Shown in pieces: positions 17,756-25,066 of a stretch of 25,121 nt of DNA. Position numbers and translations under genes: made by a program. Under the pieces are notes generated by a model. The model saw only the letters and a program-made list of their open reading frames with translations. It was not told the origin of the DNA and ran no database searches. The stretch is from Thermodesulfovibrionales bacterium (lineage in GTDB: Bacteria; Nitrospirota; Thermodesulfovibrionia; Thermodesulfovibrionales; UBA1546): positions 1 through 25,121 of the forward strand of contig JASEHP010000006.1 of the NCBI GenBank assembly GCA_030018605.1. The letters run 5' to 3'. The stretch's first letter is position 1. Each line of letters starts with the position of its first letter.

Positions 17756-18448
17756 ATGCCGCTCATTGATGTGCAGCAGATCACTAAGGTCTATCAACTT
17801 GGTGATGTCTCAGTCAAGGCTCTCTGCGCAATTTCGCTCAAGATTGAGAATGGGGAATTTATAGCGATAATGGGGCCTTCGGGTTCCGGCAAATCTACCT
17901 TTATGAATATCATCGGATGCCTTGACAAGCCTACAAGCGGCAGGTATCTATTTGACGGCAGTGATGTAGGCAGTCTCGGAAGGGACGAGCTTGCCGCCAT
18001 AAGAAACAAGAAGATAGGTTTTGTCTTTCAGGGGTTCAATCTGCTTCCAAGAACATCCGCCCTTGAGAATGTTGAGCTTCCCATGCTTTATAACGGAGTT
18101 ACCGCAAGAGAAAGAATGCAGAGGGCAATGTCTTCGCTTAAAAGTGTCGGTCTGGAGGGAAGGGAGCGTCATTTTTCGAATCAGCTTTCCGGCGGTCAGC
18201 AGCAGAGAGTAGCTGTTGCAAGGGCGCTTGTGAATAACGCGCCGGTAATCCTTGCAGACGAACCTACAGGCAATCTTGACACAAAGACAAGCGCTGAGAT
18301 AATGGAGCTTTTCACAAAGCTGAACGCTGAAGCAAATATCACAATAATACTTATAACACATGAGGCTGATATAGCAGGATACAGCAGGAGAATAATAAAA
18401 TTCCGCGACGGCTGCATTATCAATGATGAACGTGGTAAAAATATATGA
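17756..18448 (+). CDS. MacB/LolD-type ABC transporter ATPase (230 aa)
   Basis: Cytoplasmic nucleotide-binding subunit. All ABC motifs are intact: Walker A GPSGSGKST (residues 40-48), Q-loop Q92, signature LSGGQQQR (144-151), Walker B VILADE (164-169) and H-loop H202. Length and the PTSGRYLFDGSDV and FVFQGFNLLPRTSALENV stretches are characteristic of the MacB/LolD group. In E. coli MacB the ATPase and permease are one polypeptide; here they are separate genes, as in many other bacteria. A 77-bp palindromic repeat lies between this gene and its permease partner. Confidence 0.92.
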   Translation: MPLIDVQQITKVYQLGDVSVKALCAISLKIENGEFIAIMGPSGSGKSTFMNIIGCLDKPTSGRYLFDGSDVGSLGRDELAAIRNKKIGFVFQGFNLLPRTSALENVELPMLYNGVTARERMQRAMSSLKSVGLEGRERHFSNQLSGGQQQRVAVARALVNNAPVILADEPTGNLDTKTSAEIMELFTKLNAEANITIILITHEADIAGYSRRIIKFRDGCIINDERGKNI

Positions 18449-18461
18449 GTAGTTTAAGTCT

Positions 18462-18538
18462 TGTCATTGCGAGCGAAGCGAAGCAATCTACAGGTGATGA
18501 GATTGCTTCGTCGGTCATAAGACCTCCTCGCAATGACA
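18462..18538. repeat. Palindromic repeat element (TGTCATTGCGAG family)
   Basis: Opens TGTCATTGCGAG and closes CTCGCAATGACA, with inner arms AAGCAATCT and AGATTGCTT; the element folds into a long imperfect hairpin. The sequence resembles a palindromic repeat I remember from many unrelated bacterial genomes, in intergenic positions. Here it sits inside an operon, between the ABC ATPase stop and the permease start, and ends 17 bp before the permease ATG. It lacks a transposase and is MITE-like. Confidence 0.8.
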
Positions 18539-18554
18539 GCCGAACGGTTAAATT

Positions 18555-19784
18555 ATGATTAACATACCTTCAACTTTGAAAATATCATTCAGGGCGTTAA
18601 GGGTGAACAAGATGCGTTCAGCCCTCACAATGCTCGGGATTATCATCGGAGTCAGTGCTGTGATTGCGATGCTTGCCGTAGGCAAAGGCGCCAGCCAGAA
18701 AATAGCAGACCAGATAGCAAGCATAGGAAGCAACCTTCTTATAATACTGCCGGGCTCAACCTCTGCAGGAGGGGTGAGAATGGGCGCAGGCACCCAGCCC
18801 ACACTTACCATGGGTGATACCGAGGCTATTCTAAGAGAGGCTCCTGCAGTTGCCGATGTTGCGCCTGACCATGGCGGAGTTGCGCAGGTTGTTTACGGCA
18901 ACCAGAACTGGGCAACAGGCATAAGGGGCACGACGCCGAATTTTTTGAATGTAAGGGAATGGCAGCTTGCTTCAGGCAGGGTGTTTACAGAGCAGGAGGT
19001 CAAGAGCGGGGCAAAGGTATGTTTATTGGGACAGACCGTTGTAGATAATCTTTTTGGCGACATAGATCCGATAGGTCAGATTGTACGGATAAAAAAGGTG
19101 CCGTTTACTGTAATAGGAGTGCTTGCGCCTAAAGGACAGTCTCTTACAGGGGCAGATCAGGATGATATTATTTTAGTCCCTATCACGGTAGCCCAGAGAC
19201 AGCTTTTTGGAACTCCGTTTCCGGGCATGGTCAGGATAATCCATGTTAAGGCAAAAAGCTCGGAAGACCTTCCTGATGCCGAGAGGCAGATAACACAACT
19301 GCTCAGGCAGAGGCACCGCATAGGCCCCAAACAGGAAAATGATTTTACGGTCAGGAATCTTACGCAGGTAATGCAGGCACGGGAAGAATCTCAAAGGGTA
19401 ACATCTCTATTGCTTGGCGCTATCGCATCGGTTTCTCTAATCGTAGGAGGAATCGGGATTATGAATATCATGCTGGTCTCGGTTACTGAAAGGACAAGGG
19501 AAATCGGAATAAGAATGGCTGTTGGCGCAAGGACATGGGACATAAGGCTTCAGTTTATCATTGAGGCGCTTACATTGTCGTTAATCGGAGGCATGATAGG
19601 CATTATCATAGGCGTAGGCGGCTCCAAGATGTTCTCTGTTTTTGCAGAGTGGCCCACGATCATATCTCCGTTTTATGTTGTGCTTGCGTTCTGTTTTTCA
19701 GGGTTAGTAGGAATATTTTTCGGTTTCTACCCCGCATACAAGGCATCCCTGCTTGATCCCATAGATGCGTTAAGATACGAATAA
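18555..19784 (+). CDS. MacB-like ABC transporter permease, FtsX family (409 aa)
   Basis: Membrane subunit pairing with the ATPase at 17756. TM1 (about 21-41, ALTMLGIIIGVSAVIAML) is followed by a large periplasmic MacB_PCD domain of about 230 residues. Three C-terminal TM helices belong to the FtsX domain, with the coupling helix motif VTERTREIGIRMAVGA. The C-terminus YPAYKASLLDPIDALRYE is typical. Usual length. The ATG at 18555 has no clear Shine-Dalgarno and lies just after the palindromic repeat, so translation may be less efficient than for its partner. Last gene of the efflux operon; no strong terminator is visible before the IS256 element. Confidence 0.9.
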   Translation: MINIPSTLKISFRALRVNKMRSALTMLGIIIGVSAVIAMLAVGKGASQKIADQIASIGSNLLIILPGSTSAGGVRMGAGTQPTLTMGDTEAILREAPAVADVAPDHGGVAQVVYGNQNWATGIRGTTPNFLNVREWQLASGRVFTEQEVKSGAKVCLLGQTVVDNLFGDIDPIGQIVRIKKVPFTVIGVLAPKGQSLTGADQDDIILVPITVAQRQLFGTPFPGMVRIIHVKAKSSEDLPDAERQITQLLRQRHRIGPKQENDFTVRNLTQVMQAREESQRVTSLLLGAIASVSLIVGGIGIMNIMLVSVTERTREIGIRMAVGARTWDIRLQFIIEALTLSLIGGMIGIIIGVGGSKMFSVFAEWPTIISPFYVVLAFCFSGLVGIFFGFYPAYKASLLDPIDALRYE

Positions 19785-19863
19785 AAAATCCAGAACGTAT
19801 TTGTCTTATATCAAAGTCTTTTTAACAGCAACAGTCTTAATTCCCCGGCGCAATTTCACACAT

Positions 19864-19872
19864 CCAATTATC
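19864..19872. repeat. Target-site duplication of the IS256 element (left copy)
   Basis: CCAATTATC immediately left of the element is repeated exactly at 21174-21182 on its right. IS256-family insertions produce 8-9 bp duplications, so this dates to the insertion itself and defines both ends of the element. Confidence 0.9.
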
Positions 19873-21173
19873 GGTAGTGTCAAGCATTTTGTGTAAATTC
19901 CTTTAAGGGTTTAATTCTCCATTTATCGTTTAAATGATTTAATACAGCATAAACAATCCTCTCAATGCTTTGGGTGTTGTTAAAACAACTCATGGGGCGT
20001 GTTCTTCTCCTGACCTCTCTGAACGCCCTTTCTATAACGTTTGTAGTCCTCACTTTAATCCGTATTTCCTTGGGACATGAGTAGAAGTTAAGCAGTTCTT
20101 CCAAGTCCTTCTCTATACATCTTACTGCCTTGGGGCAGAGGGTTCTCCAGTTCTTTGCCCATTTATTGTATGCCTCCACAGCCTCGTGTCTTCCTTTGGC
20201 ATTGTAGATAGCGCGGGCTTCCTTTATGCATTTGTCTTGATCCTTTTTCCTCAGGTAATTAGATACGTTTCTTAGCTTGTGCGCCCAGCACCGCTGCCTT
20301 TTTACTTTTGGATATACATAGTCAACTGCATTTTCAAGCCCTGCGTTGCCGTCTGTTATTATCAAGCCCAATAAATCTCCGATTAGCCCGCGATTATAGA
20401 GATTATTTAAAAACCCCTCCCACCTCCTTTGGCTCTCATGGCTTACCACCATGAAGTCTATAAGCTCTCTTTTGCCTTGTATCGTTATCCCGTATGCCGC
20501 AAGCACTGTCTTTTTCTTTGAACCAAACCCGGTCTTTGTCTTTAATACGATTCCGTCCAAAAACAGATAAAGATACCGGTCTTCTATCTTGCGTTTGTGG
20601 TATCTCTCTACTTCTTTATCAAGGCTCCTGGCTATATTAGATATTGTCTGTGCGCTTACCCCTTCTCCCAAAAGCGGCCTTAATGCCTCTCCTGTGAGTC
20701 TTGTTGATGCCCCATATAGAAATATCTTCATCAATGCTGCATCGACTTCATCTATCCTTTGTTGGTAACGCGGTATTACTTCGCTGTCATATCCTCCGCC
20801 ACGTATCCTCGGCATCTTTATTTGAAGCCGTCCGTCTTTTAAGATTAGCGCCCTTTCCCAATAACCATTCCGATAGTCCTTGCGCACTACACTGCGCTCA
20901 TATGGTCTTGAACATATAAACATATCCCGCTCTGCCTCCAATGAGCCCTCTATCAGCTTCTTCCTGAAGGCATTGACTGTCTCATCATGGTCTTGCCAAT
21001 ATTCCTTGAAACTGCTCTTGTATTCTCTGAATAAATCTGTTACCGTTAATTTCGTTAATTCCTTTACCGACATGGGTGTGTTCCTCCTTTTAAGTTGATT
21101 GGTTATTAACTTATGGAGGATACACCCTGTCTTTTTTTACTTCAAGATTTTACACAGAAGATTTTACGCTACC
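19873..21173 (-). mobile_element. Complete IS256-family insertion sequence, 1301 bp
   Basis: Bounded by imperfect inverted repeats of about 25 bp. The left end reads GGTAGTGTCAAGCATT then TTGTGTAAA. The right end, read inward, is GGTAGCGTAAAATCTT then CTGTGTAAA. Nine-base direct repeats flank it. It encodes one intact transposase on the minus strand. Because the duplication is still perfect and the open frame complete, the insertion is probably recent and may still be able to move. Confidence 0.92.
19880..21073 (-). CDS. IS256-family (Mutator) transposase (397 aa)
   Basis: Catalyses copy-out transposition of its own element. Catalytic DDE triad visible at D173 (FLDGIVLKTK), D241 (IITDGNAGLENA) and E348 (TTNVIERAFREVRRRT). 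The family C-x2-H motif is at RCWAHKLRN (C262, H265). Length is normal for the family (about 390-410 aa) and there is no frameshift. AAAGGAGGAA lies on the minus strand shortly upstream of the ATG at 21073. The last codons and stop lie inside the left terminal repeat. It shares little sequence with the truncated transposase at 386-994 beyond the family motifs, so it comes from a different IS256 lineage. Confidence 0.95.
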   Translation of the reverse strand: MSVKELTKLTVTDLFREYKSSFKEYWQDHDETVNAFRKKLIEGSLEAERDMFICSRPYERSVVRKDYRNGYWERALILKDGRLQIKMPRIRGGGYDSEVIPRYQQRIDEVDAALMKIFLYGASTRLTGEALRPLLGEGVSAQTISNIARSLDKEVERYHKRKIEDRYLYLFLDGIVLKTKTGFGSKKKTVLAAYGITIQGKRELIDFMVVSHESQRRWEGFLNNLYNRGLIGDLLGLIITDGNAGLENAVDYVYPKVKRQRCWAHKLRNVSNYLRKKDQDKCIKEARAIYNAKGRHEAVEAYNKWAKNWRTLCPKAVRCIEKDLEELLNFYSCPKEIRIKVRTTNVIERAFREVRRRTRPMSCFNNTQSIERIVYAVLNHLNDKWRIKPLKEFTQNA

Positions 21174-21182
21174 CCAATTATC
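21174..21182. repeat. Target-site duplication of the IS256 element (right copy)
   Basis: CCAATTATC, identical to 19864-19872. Removing the element and one copy rejoins ...CACATCCAATTATC to TTAATTTTGACATT..., so the toxin-antitoxin promoter begins only 6 bp beyond the insertion point. Confidence 0.9.
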
Positions 21183-21188
21183 TTAATT

Positions 21189-21218
21189 TTGACATTTCCT
21201 TTTCCATCGTGTTACAAT
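21189..21218 (+). promoter_or_regulatory. Promoter of the toxin-antitoxin operon
   Basis: TTGACA at 21189-21194 and TACAAT at 21213-21218 (18-bp spacer) form a strong sigma70-type promoter. TTACAAT occurs twice, at 21212-21218 and 21222-21228, ten bases apart, a spacing that suits cooperative binding of a ribbon-helix-helix antitoxin. That autoregulatory reading is inference. AAGGAGG at 21230-21236 is the ribosome-binding site. Confidence 0.75.
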
Positions 21219-21243
21219 GTCTTACAATCAAGGAGGCAACCAG

Positions 21244-21462
21244 ATGAAAGGCACAATAACCATAAGGCTTACAGGGAAACTGCAGAAGGAACTGGATGTT
21301 ATTGTTAAGGCAGAGAAGGCTTCAAAGAGCGAGATTATCAGGGACGCGCTTGAACGCTATCTGGCATTAAGACGGTTTCAGCAGTTGAGGAAGAAGGTTT
21401 TGCCTTTTGCCGAGGCGCAGGGCTTAATCACCGACGAGGATATTTTCAAAGCCATCTCATGA
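21244..21462 (+). CDS. Ribbon-helix-helix (CopG-like) antitoxin (72 aa)
   Basis: Short DNA-binding antitoxin. An N-terminal strand (MKGTITIRLTGKLQKELD) is followed by two helices (VIVKAEKASKSEIIRDALERYL), the ribbon-helix-helix fold. The C-terminal tail (RKKVLPFAEAQGLITDEDIFKAIS) probably wraps the toxin. The start chosen is ATG 21244, 8 bp after AAGGAGG; an in-frame ATG at 21217 lies within the -10 box and cannot be right. The stop overlaps the toxin start by 4 bp (ATGA), the usual arrangement for these pairs. Confidence 0.88.
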   Translation: MKGTITIRLTGKLQKELDVIVKAEKASKSEIIRDALERYLALRRFQQLRKKVLPFAEAQGLITDEDIFKAIS

Positions 21463-21860
21463 GGGTTGTTCTCGATACAAATGTAATCGTAGCTGCCTTT
21501 GCATCAAGAGGGCTGTGTTCTGAGGTTTTTGAAGTATGCGTTTCAAGCCATACGATAGTATTCAGCGAACATATCCTGTCAGAGATAAAAGAAAAACTGA
21601 TTCATAAGATAAAACTGCCGCATAAGATTGTTCCTTCCATAATAGACTATTTAAGAGAGGTATCAGAGACTGTAAAGCCTGAAATGATTGATGCTCATAT
21701 CTGCAGAGATAAAGATGACATTAAAATCCTTGAAACAGCTCTAAGCGGCAATGCAAGGTTTATAATAACAGGGGATGATGACCTCTTGGTTCTTAAAAAA
21801 TACAAAGAAATAGAGATAATAACTCCAAGAGAATTCTGGAATCGCCTGAAAGGCCAGTGA
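21459..21860 (+). CDS. PIN-domain toxin of a type II toxin-antitoxin pair (133 aa)
   Basis: Predicted Mg2+-dependent ribonuclease held inactive by the antitoxin upstream. PIN acidic residues are present: D6 (VLDTNVIV), E42 (SEIKEKL), D87 (CRDKDDIKILETAL) and D106 (TGDDDLL). The opening VLDTNVIVAAFASRG and the ending EIITPREFW fit the group annotated as putative PIN toxin of COG1569 type. Length is usual. The RNA target cannot be predicted from sequence. Confidence 0.88.
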   Translation: MRVVLDTNVIVAAFASRGLCSEVFEVCVSSHTIVFSEHILSEIKEKLIHKIKLPHKIVPSIIDYLREVSETVKPEMIDAHICRDKDDIKILETALSGNARFIITGDDDLLVLKKYKEIEIITPREFWNRLKGQ

Positions 21861-21935
21861 AACTATAACCTTCAAAAACTGGAACTTCAGAAAACCATTT
21901 ATTTTTACCTGAAATTCCCGTTATAATAAAAAACG

Positions 21936-22022
21936 CAGTAAACAGTGTCTGTGTCAGTTTTCCCGCCTCGGCGGGTCGCAGAAGGAGACTGTGTCTGTTC
22001 ACTGACACTAATCACTGACACT
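21936..22022. repeat. Composite small-repeat cluster upstream of metV
   Basis: Several repeats overlap here. CAGTAAACAG (21936-21945) also occurs twice in the first TolC gene. GTGTCAGT (21951-21958) pairs with ACTGACAC (22001-22008 and again 22014-22021). CCCGCC-TC-GGCGGG (21962-21975) is a perfect hairpin inside that stem. AAGGAGACTGTGTCTGT (21982-21998) matches the sequence just after galE (8812-8828) at 16 of 17 positions. CACTGACACT is repeated with 13-base period (22000, 22013). The rest of the 200-bp gap (21861-22060) shows no gene or clear promoter. Confidence 0.6.
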
Positions 22023-22060
22023 GATTATTGTCACTATTCACAGCCACAAATGGAGGAAGA

Positions 22061-22726
22061 ATGATTATCACAAAGAAGCGTGACTTTAAAGAACTGATGG
22101 AAAATGTAAAAAACTACAGGAATTTTTTCCTGATTGGATGCTCTGAGTGCGCAACACTGTGCGGAACCGGAGGGGAGCCTGAGCTTAAGGCTATGAAGGA
22201 GGCGCTTGAGGCAGAAGGTAAGTCTGTGACAGGAACATTTGTCGCTAAGACAGGCTGTCAGGTGCTCGGCACAAAAGTTGAATTAAAGCCTTTCAAAGAG
22301 GCTCTGGATAAGACAGACTGCATTATTGTGATGTCATGCGGCGCAGGTACGCAGACCGCTGTGGATTTATATGAAGACAAAGCTGTTTTTGCTTCGAATG
22401 ACAGTCTTTTCCTCGGGAATATGACAAGGCTCCAATTTTTTGACGAGAGATGCTCGTTATGCGGAAAGTGCATCCTTGACAAGACAGGCGGAATATGCCC
22501 GATTACAGCATGTCCGAAGGGACTATTAAACGGGCCGTGCGGCGGATGCAAGGACGGCCACTGCGAGATAAGCCCTGACATCAAATGCGCATGGGTAAGG
22601 ATATATGAGAGGATGAAGAAGCTTGACAAACTTCAGGAACTCTGCGAGGTTACTTTAGAGGCAAAAGACTGGTCAGCATCACAGAAACCGAGGACGCTTG
22701 TGGCAAGGGAGGAGAAAAAGAAATGA
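22061..22726 (+). CDS. metV: MetV, methylenetetrahydrofolate reductase C-terminal-domain protein (221 aa)
   Basis: Partner subunit of the methylenetetrahydrofolate reductase in organisms using the Wood-Ljungdahl pathway. A cysteine-rich N-terminal motif (GCSECATLCGTGGEPEL) begins near residue 24. The C-terminal part holds a ferredoxin-like cluster motif (RCSLCGKCILDKTGGICP) and CPKGLLNGPCGGCKDGHCE, characteristic of the MTHFR_C family. These cysteines likely bind iron-sulfur centres and/or zinc. The start chosen is ATG 22061, directly after GGAGGA at 22052-22057; an in-frame TTG at 22028 is rejected for lack of a ribosome-binding site. Overlaps metF by 4 bp (ATGA). In characterised acetogens MetV and MetF form one complex that reduces methylene-THF. 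Confidence 0.88.
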   Translation: MIITKKRDFKELMENVKNYRNFFLIGCSECATLCGTGGEPELKAMKEALEAEGKSVTGTFVAKTGCQVLGTKVELKPFKEALDKTDCIIVMSCGAGTQTAVDLYEDKAVFASNDSLFLGNMTRLQFFDERCSLCGKCILDKTGGICPITACPKGLLNGPCGGCKDGHCEISPDIKCAWVRIYERMKKLDKLQELCEVTLEAKDWSASQKPRTLVAREEKKK

Positions 22727-23604
22727 GCTTCAAAGAGATATTGAATTCAGGGAAATTCGTTGTAACGGCAGAGGTCGGGCCGCCGAAAGGCACCGACATT
22801 AAGGAGATGCTGCACCACATGGAGATTTTAAAAGGCAAGGTGGATGCCGTTAACGTAACTGATAACCAGTCCGCTGTTATGCGTATATGCTCTATGGCTG
22901 TGTCCAAGACCGCTATCGATAAAGGGCTTGAGCCTATATTTCAGATGACCTGCCGCGACAGGAACAGGATAGGTCTTCAGTCAGACCTCCTCGGCGCAAG
23001 CATTCTCGGCATAAAGAATGTGCTTTGCATGACAGGGGACCATGTTTCTGCAGGAGACCATAAAGGCGCAAAGCCTGTTTATGATGTTGAATCGGTCCAG
23101 CTTCTAAAGATTGTTGATGGATTGAATAACGGAAAGGATATGTCAGGCAATGAACTCAAGGGTTCAACTGGTTTTTTTCAGGGCGCTGTTGTAACGCCTG
23201 AAGCAAACCCGATTGAACCGCAATTGATAAAGTTTGAAAAGAAAGTAAGGGCAGGCGCGAAGTTTTTCCAGACTCAGGCCATTTACGATATTGAGAAATT
23301 CAAAGAATTTATGAAACATGCAAGAAAGTTCCCTGTGAAAATTCTCGCGGGTTTCGTTGTCTTAAAGTCTGCGGGCATGGCGAATTTCCTTAACAATAAT
23401 GTTCCGGGAATCAGGGTTCCGCAAGTGTTGATTGATGAACTTAAGGCAGCAGGCAAAGAAAAAGCGCTTGACACAGGCATGAACATAACTGCGCGGCATA
23501 TCAAACAGTTGAAAGATGAAAAGATATGCGATGGTGTTCATATCATGGCAATCGGCATGGAAGATAAGGTGCCTCTGATAATGGAGAGGGCAGGGCTGCT
23601 TTAA
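22723..23604 (+). CDS. metF: 5,10-methylenetetrahydrofolate reductase
   Basis: FAD enzyme that reduces methylene-tetrahydrofolate to methyl-tetrahydrofolate, the methyl donor for acetyl-CoA synthesis or methionine. A TIM-barrel MTHFR of usual bacterial length (293 aa). The N-terminus has VVTAEVGPPKGTD; CMTGDHVSAGDHKGAKPV and FFQTQAIYDIEKFKEF correspond to the flavin and folate-binding loops. Directly coupled to metV, which points to the Wood-Ljungdahl branch rather than only methionine synthesis. Its stop codon lies inside the TTAA shared with the convergent malic enzyme gene. Confidence 0.92.
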   Translation: MSFKEILNSGKFVVTAEVGPPKGTDIKEMLHHMEILKGKVDAVNVTDNQSAVMRICSMAVSKTAIDKGLEPIFQMTCRDRNRIGLQSDLLGASILGIKNVLCMTGDHVSAGDHKGAKPVYDVESVQLLKIVDGLNNGKDMSGNELKGSTGFFQGAVVTPEANPIEPQLIKFEKKVRAGAKFFQTQAIYDIEKFKEFMKHARKFPVKILAGFVVLKSAGMANFLNNNVPGIRVPQVLIDELKAAGKEKALDTGMNITARHIKQLKDEKICDGVHIMAIGMEDKVPLIMERAGLL

Positions 23605-25007
23605 TGTCTTGCAAGTCCGGTTTTCCTTGCCGTCTCTGCAACTGCATGAGCGACTGATGAGACGACCTTTCTGTCAAATCCGCTTGGGATTATGTAGTCT
23701 TCATGCAGCTCATCGTCCTTTATTATCTGGGCGATTGCCTCTGCTGCGGCAAACTTAATATCTTCATTGACGCCCCTTGCCCGGACATCAAGCAGTCCCC
23801 GGAATATTCCCGGAAAACCAAGCATGTTGTTTATCTGATTCGGATAATCAGACCTCCCTGTTGCAAGAATACGGGCTATCGGAAATGCATCCTCGGGAGC
23901 TATTTCAGGTTCGGGATTGGCAAGGGCAAATACAATAGGACTTTTTGACATCTTCTTGATGTCGTCAACGGTTATGATGTTTGGCGCTGAAAGGCCGATG
24001 AAAACATCAGCGCCCTCCATTGCATAAGAGATGCTTCCTTTTATTTTTCTTGGGTTGGTTATTCTTGCGAGTGATTTTTTGAAAATATCCATGTCCTGTT
24101 TTCTTCCTGTATAGATTGCGCCGTGCTTGTCACAAACTGTTATATCTTTTATGCCGTAAGCCCTGAGAATTTTTGCAGTTGCAGAACCGGCTGCGCCGGC
24201 TCCGACAATCGCTATTCTGAACTTTCTTATATTTTTTTTCAGAAGCCTTGATACATTTATAAGAGCTGCAAGCACAACAACAGCGGTTCCGTGCTGGTCG
24301 TCATGGATTACTGGGATATCAAGTTCTCTCCTCAGCCTATCCTCAATCTCAAAGCATCTCGGCGCTGATATGTCCTCAAGATTTATCCCGCCGAAGGGAA
24401 TGGAAATATTTTTTACTGTATTTACAATCTCATCCGGATCTTTGGTCTTCAGGGCAATCGGAAATGCGTCAATGCCTGCAAACTCCTTAAATATCATCGC
24501 CTTGCCTTCCATCACAGGCATCGCAGCCTCAGGCCCTATATTGCCGAGGCCGAGCACTGCGGTGCCGTCAGTCACTACTGCAACAGAATTGCCCTTTATC
24601 GTATAACGGAATAAATGCTCCTTGTTCTCATGAATGTCCATGCACACCCTTGCAACTCCAGGAGTATATACCATGTAAAGGTCATTGCTGTCTCTTACAG
24701 GCACCTTGTTATGTATCTCGATCTTGCCGCCTTCGTGGGCAAAAAAAGTCCTGTCCATGACCCTCAGCACCTTTACCCCCTCTATGCTTTTTATAGAGGC
24801 TACGATAGTCTTTTCATGTTTTTCGTCACGGGCATTGACAGTGATGTCGCGGATGATCTTTCCTTTTTCAACGCGCACTATATCAATTGAGCCGAGGTCT
24901 CCTCCCGCGTAACTTAAGGCTGTCGCGAGTCTTGCGAACATTCCAACCTTGTTGTCTATTTCAACGCGGATGGTTATGCTGTAACTCGGGCTCGGGACAT
25001 GCGCCAT
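23601..25007 (-). CDS. NAD(P)-dependent malic enzyme with N-terminal ACT domain (468 aa)
   Basis: Oxidative decarboxylation of malate to pyruvate and CO2, or the reverse. An N-terminal ACT domain (residues 8-86, TIRVEIDNKVGMFARLATAL) suggests control by a small ligand, perhaps an amino acid. The malic enzyme core follows: YTPGVA (114-119), DGTAVLGLGNIGP (147-159), K169, the metal-binding E211-D212 in NLEDISAP, D236-D237 in DDQHGTA, and the nucleotide-binding GAGAAG (269-274). Length is about 85 residues more than ordinary bacterial malic enzymes, explained by the ACT domain. The minus-strand AAAGGAGAA lies just upstream of ATG 25007. Its stop overlaps the convergent metF stop. Cofactor preference cannot be set from sequence. 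Confidence 0.92.
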   Translation of the reverse strand: MAHVPSPSYSITIRVEIDNKVGMFARLATALSYAGGDLGSIDIVRVEKGKIIRDITVNARDEKHEKTIVASIKSIEGVKVLRVMDRTFFAHEGGKIEIHNKVPVRDSNDLYMVYTPGVARVCMDIHENKEHLFRYTIKGNSVAVVTDGTAVLGLGNIGPEAAMPVMEGKAMIFKEFAGIDAFPIALKTKDPDEIVNTVKNISIPFGGINLEDISAPRCFEIEDRLRRELDIPVIHDDQHGTAVVVLAALINVSRLLKKNIRKFRIAIVGAGAAGSATAKILRAYGIKDITVCDKHGAIYTGRKQDMDIFKKSLARITNPRKIKGSISYAMEGADVFIGLSAPNIITVDDIKKMSKSPIVFALANPEPEIAPEDAFPIARILATGRSDYPNQINNMLGFPGIFRGLLDVRARGVNEDIKFAAAEAIAQIIKDDELHEDYIIPSGFDRKVVSSVAHAVAETARKTGLARH

Positions 25008-25066
25008 AATAGTTCTCCTTTGAATACAGGTTTATAGTCTCAATTATCGCATAAGATGATGAAATT
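25008..25066 (-). other. Malic enzyme 5' region, cut by the flanking IS end
   Basis: Only 59 bp separate the malic enzyme start codon from the IS terminus. The region contains the ribosome-binding site and an AT-rich tract with GATAAT and TATAAA but no -35 at correct spacing. If the IS is really adjacent here, the natural promoter was cut off and the gene depends on an outward promoter from the element or on a hybrid promoter. Confidence 0.5.
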
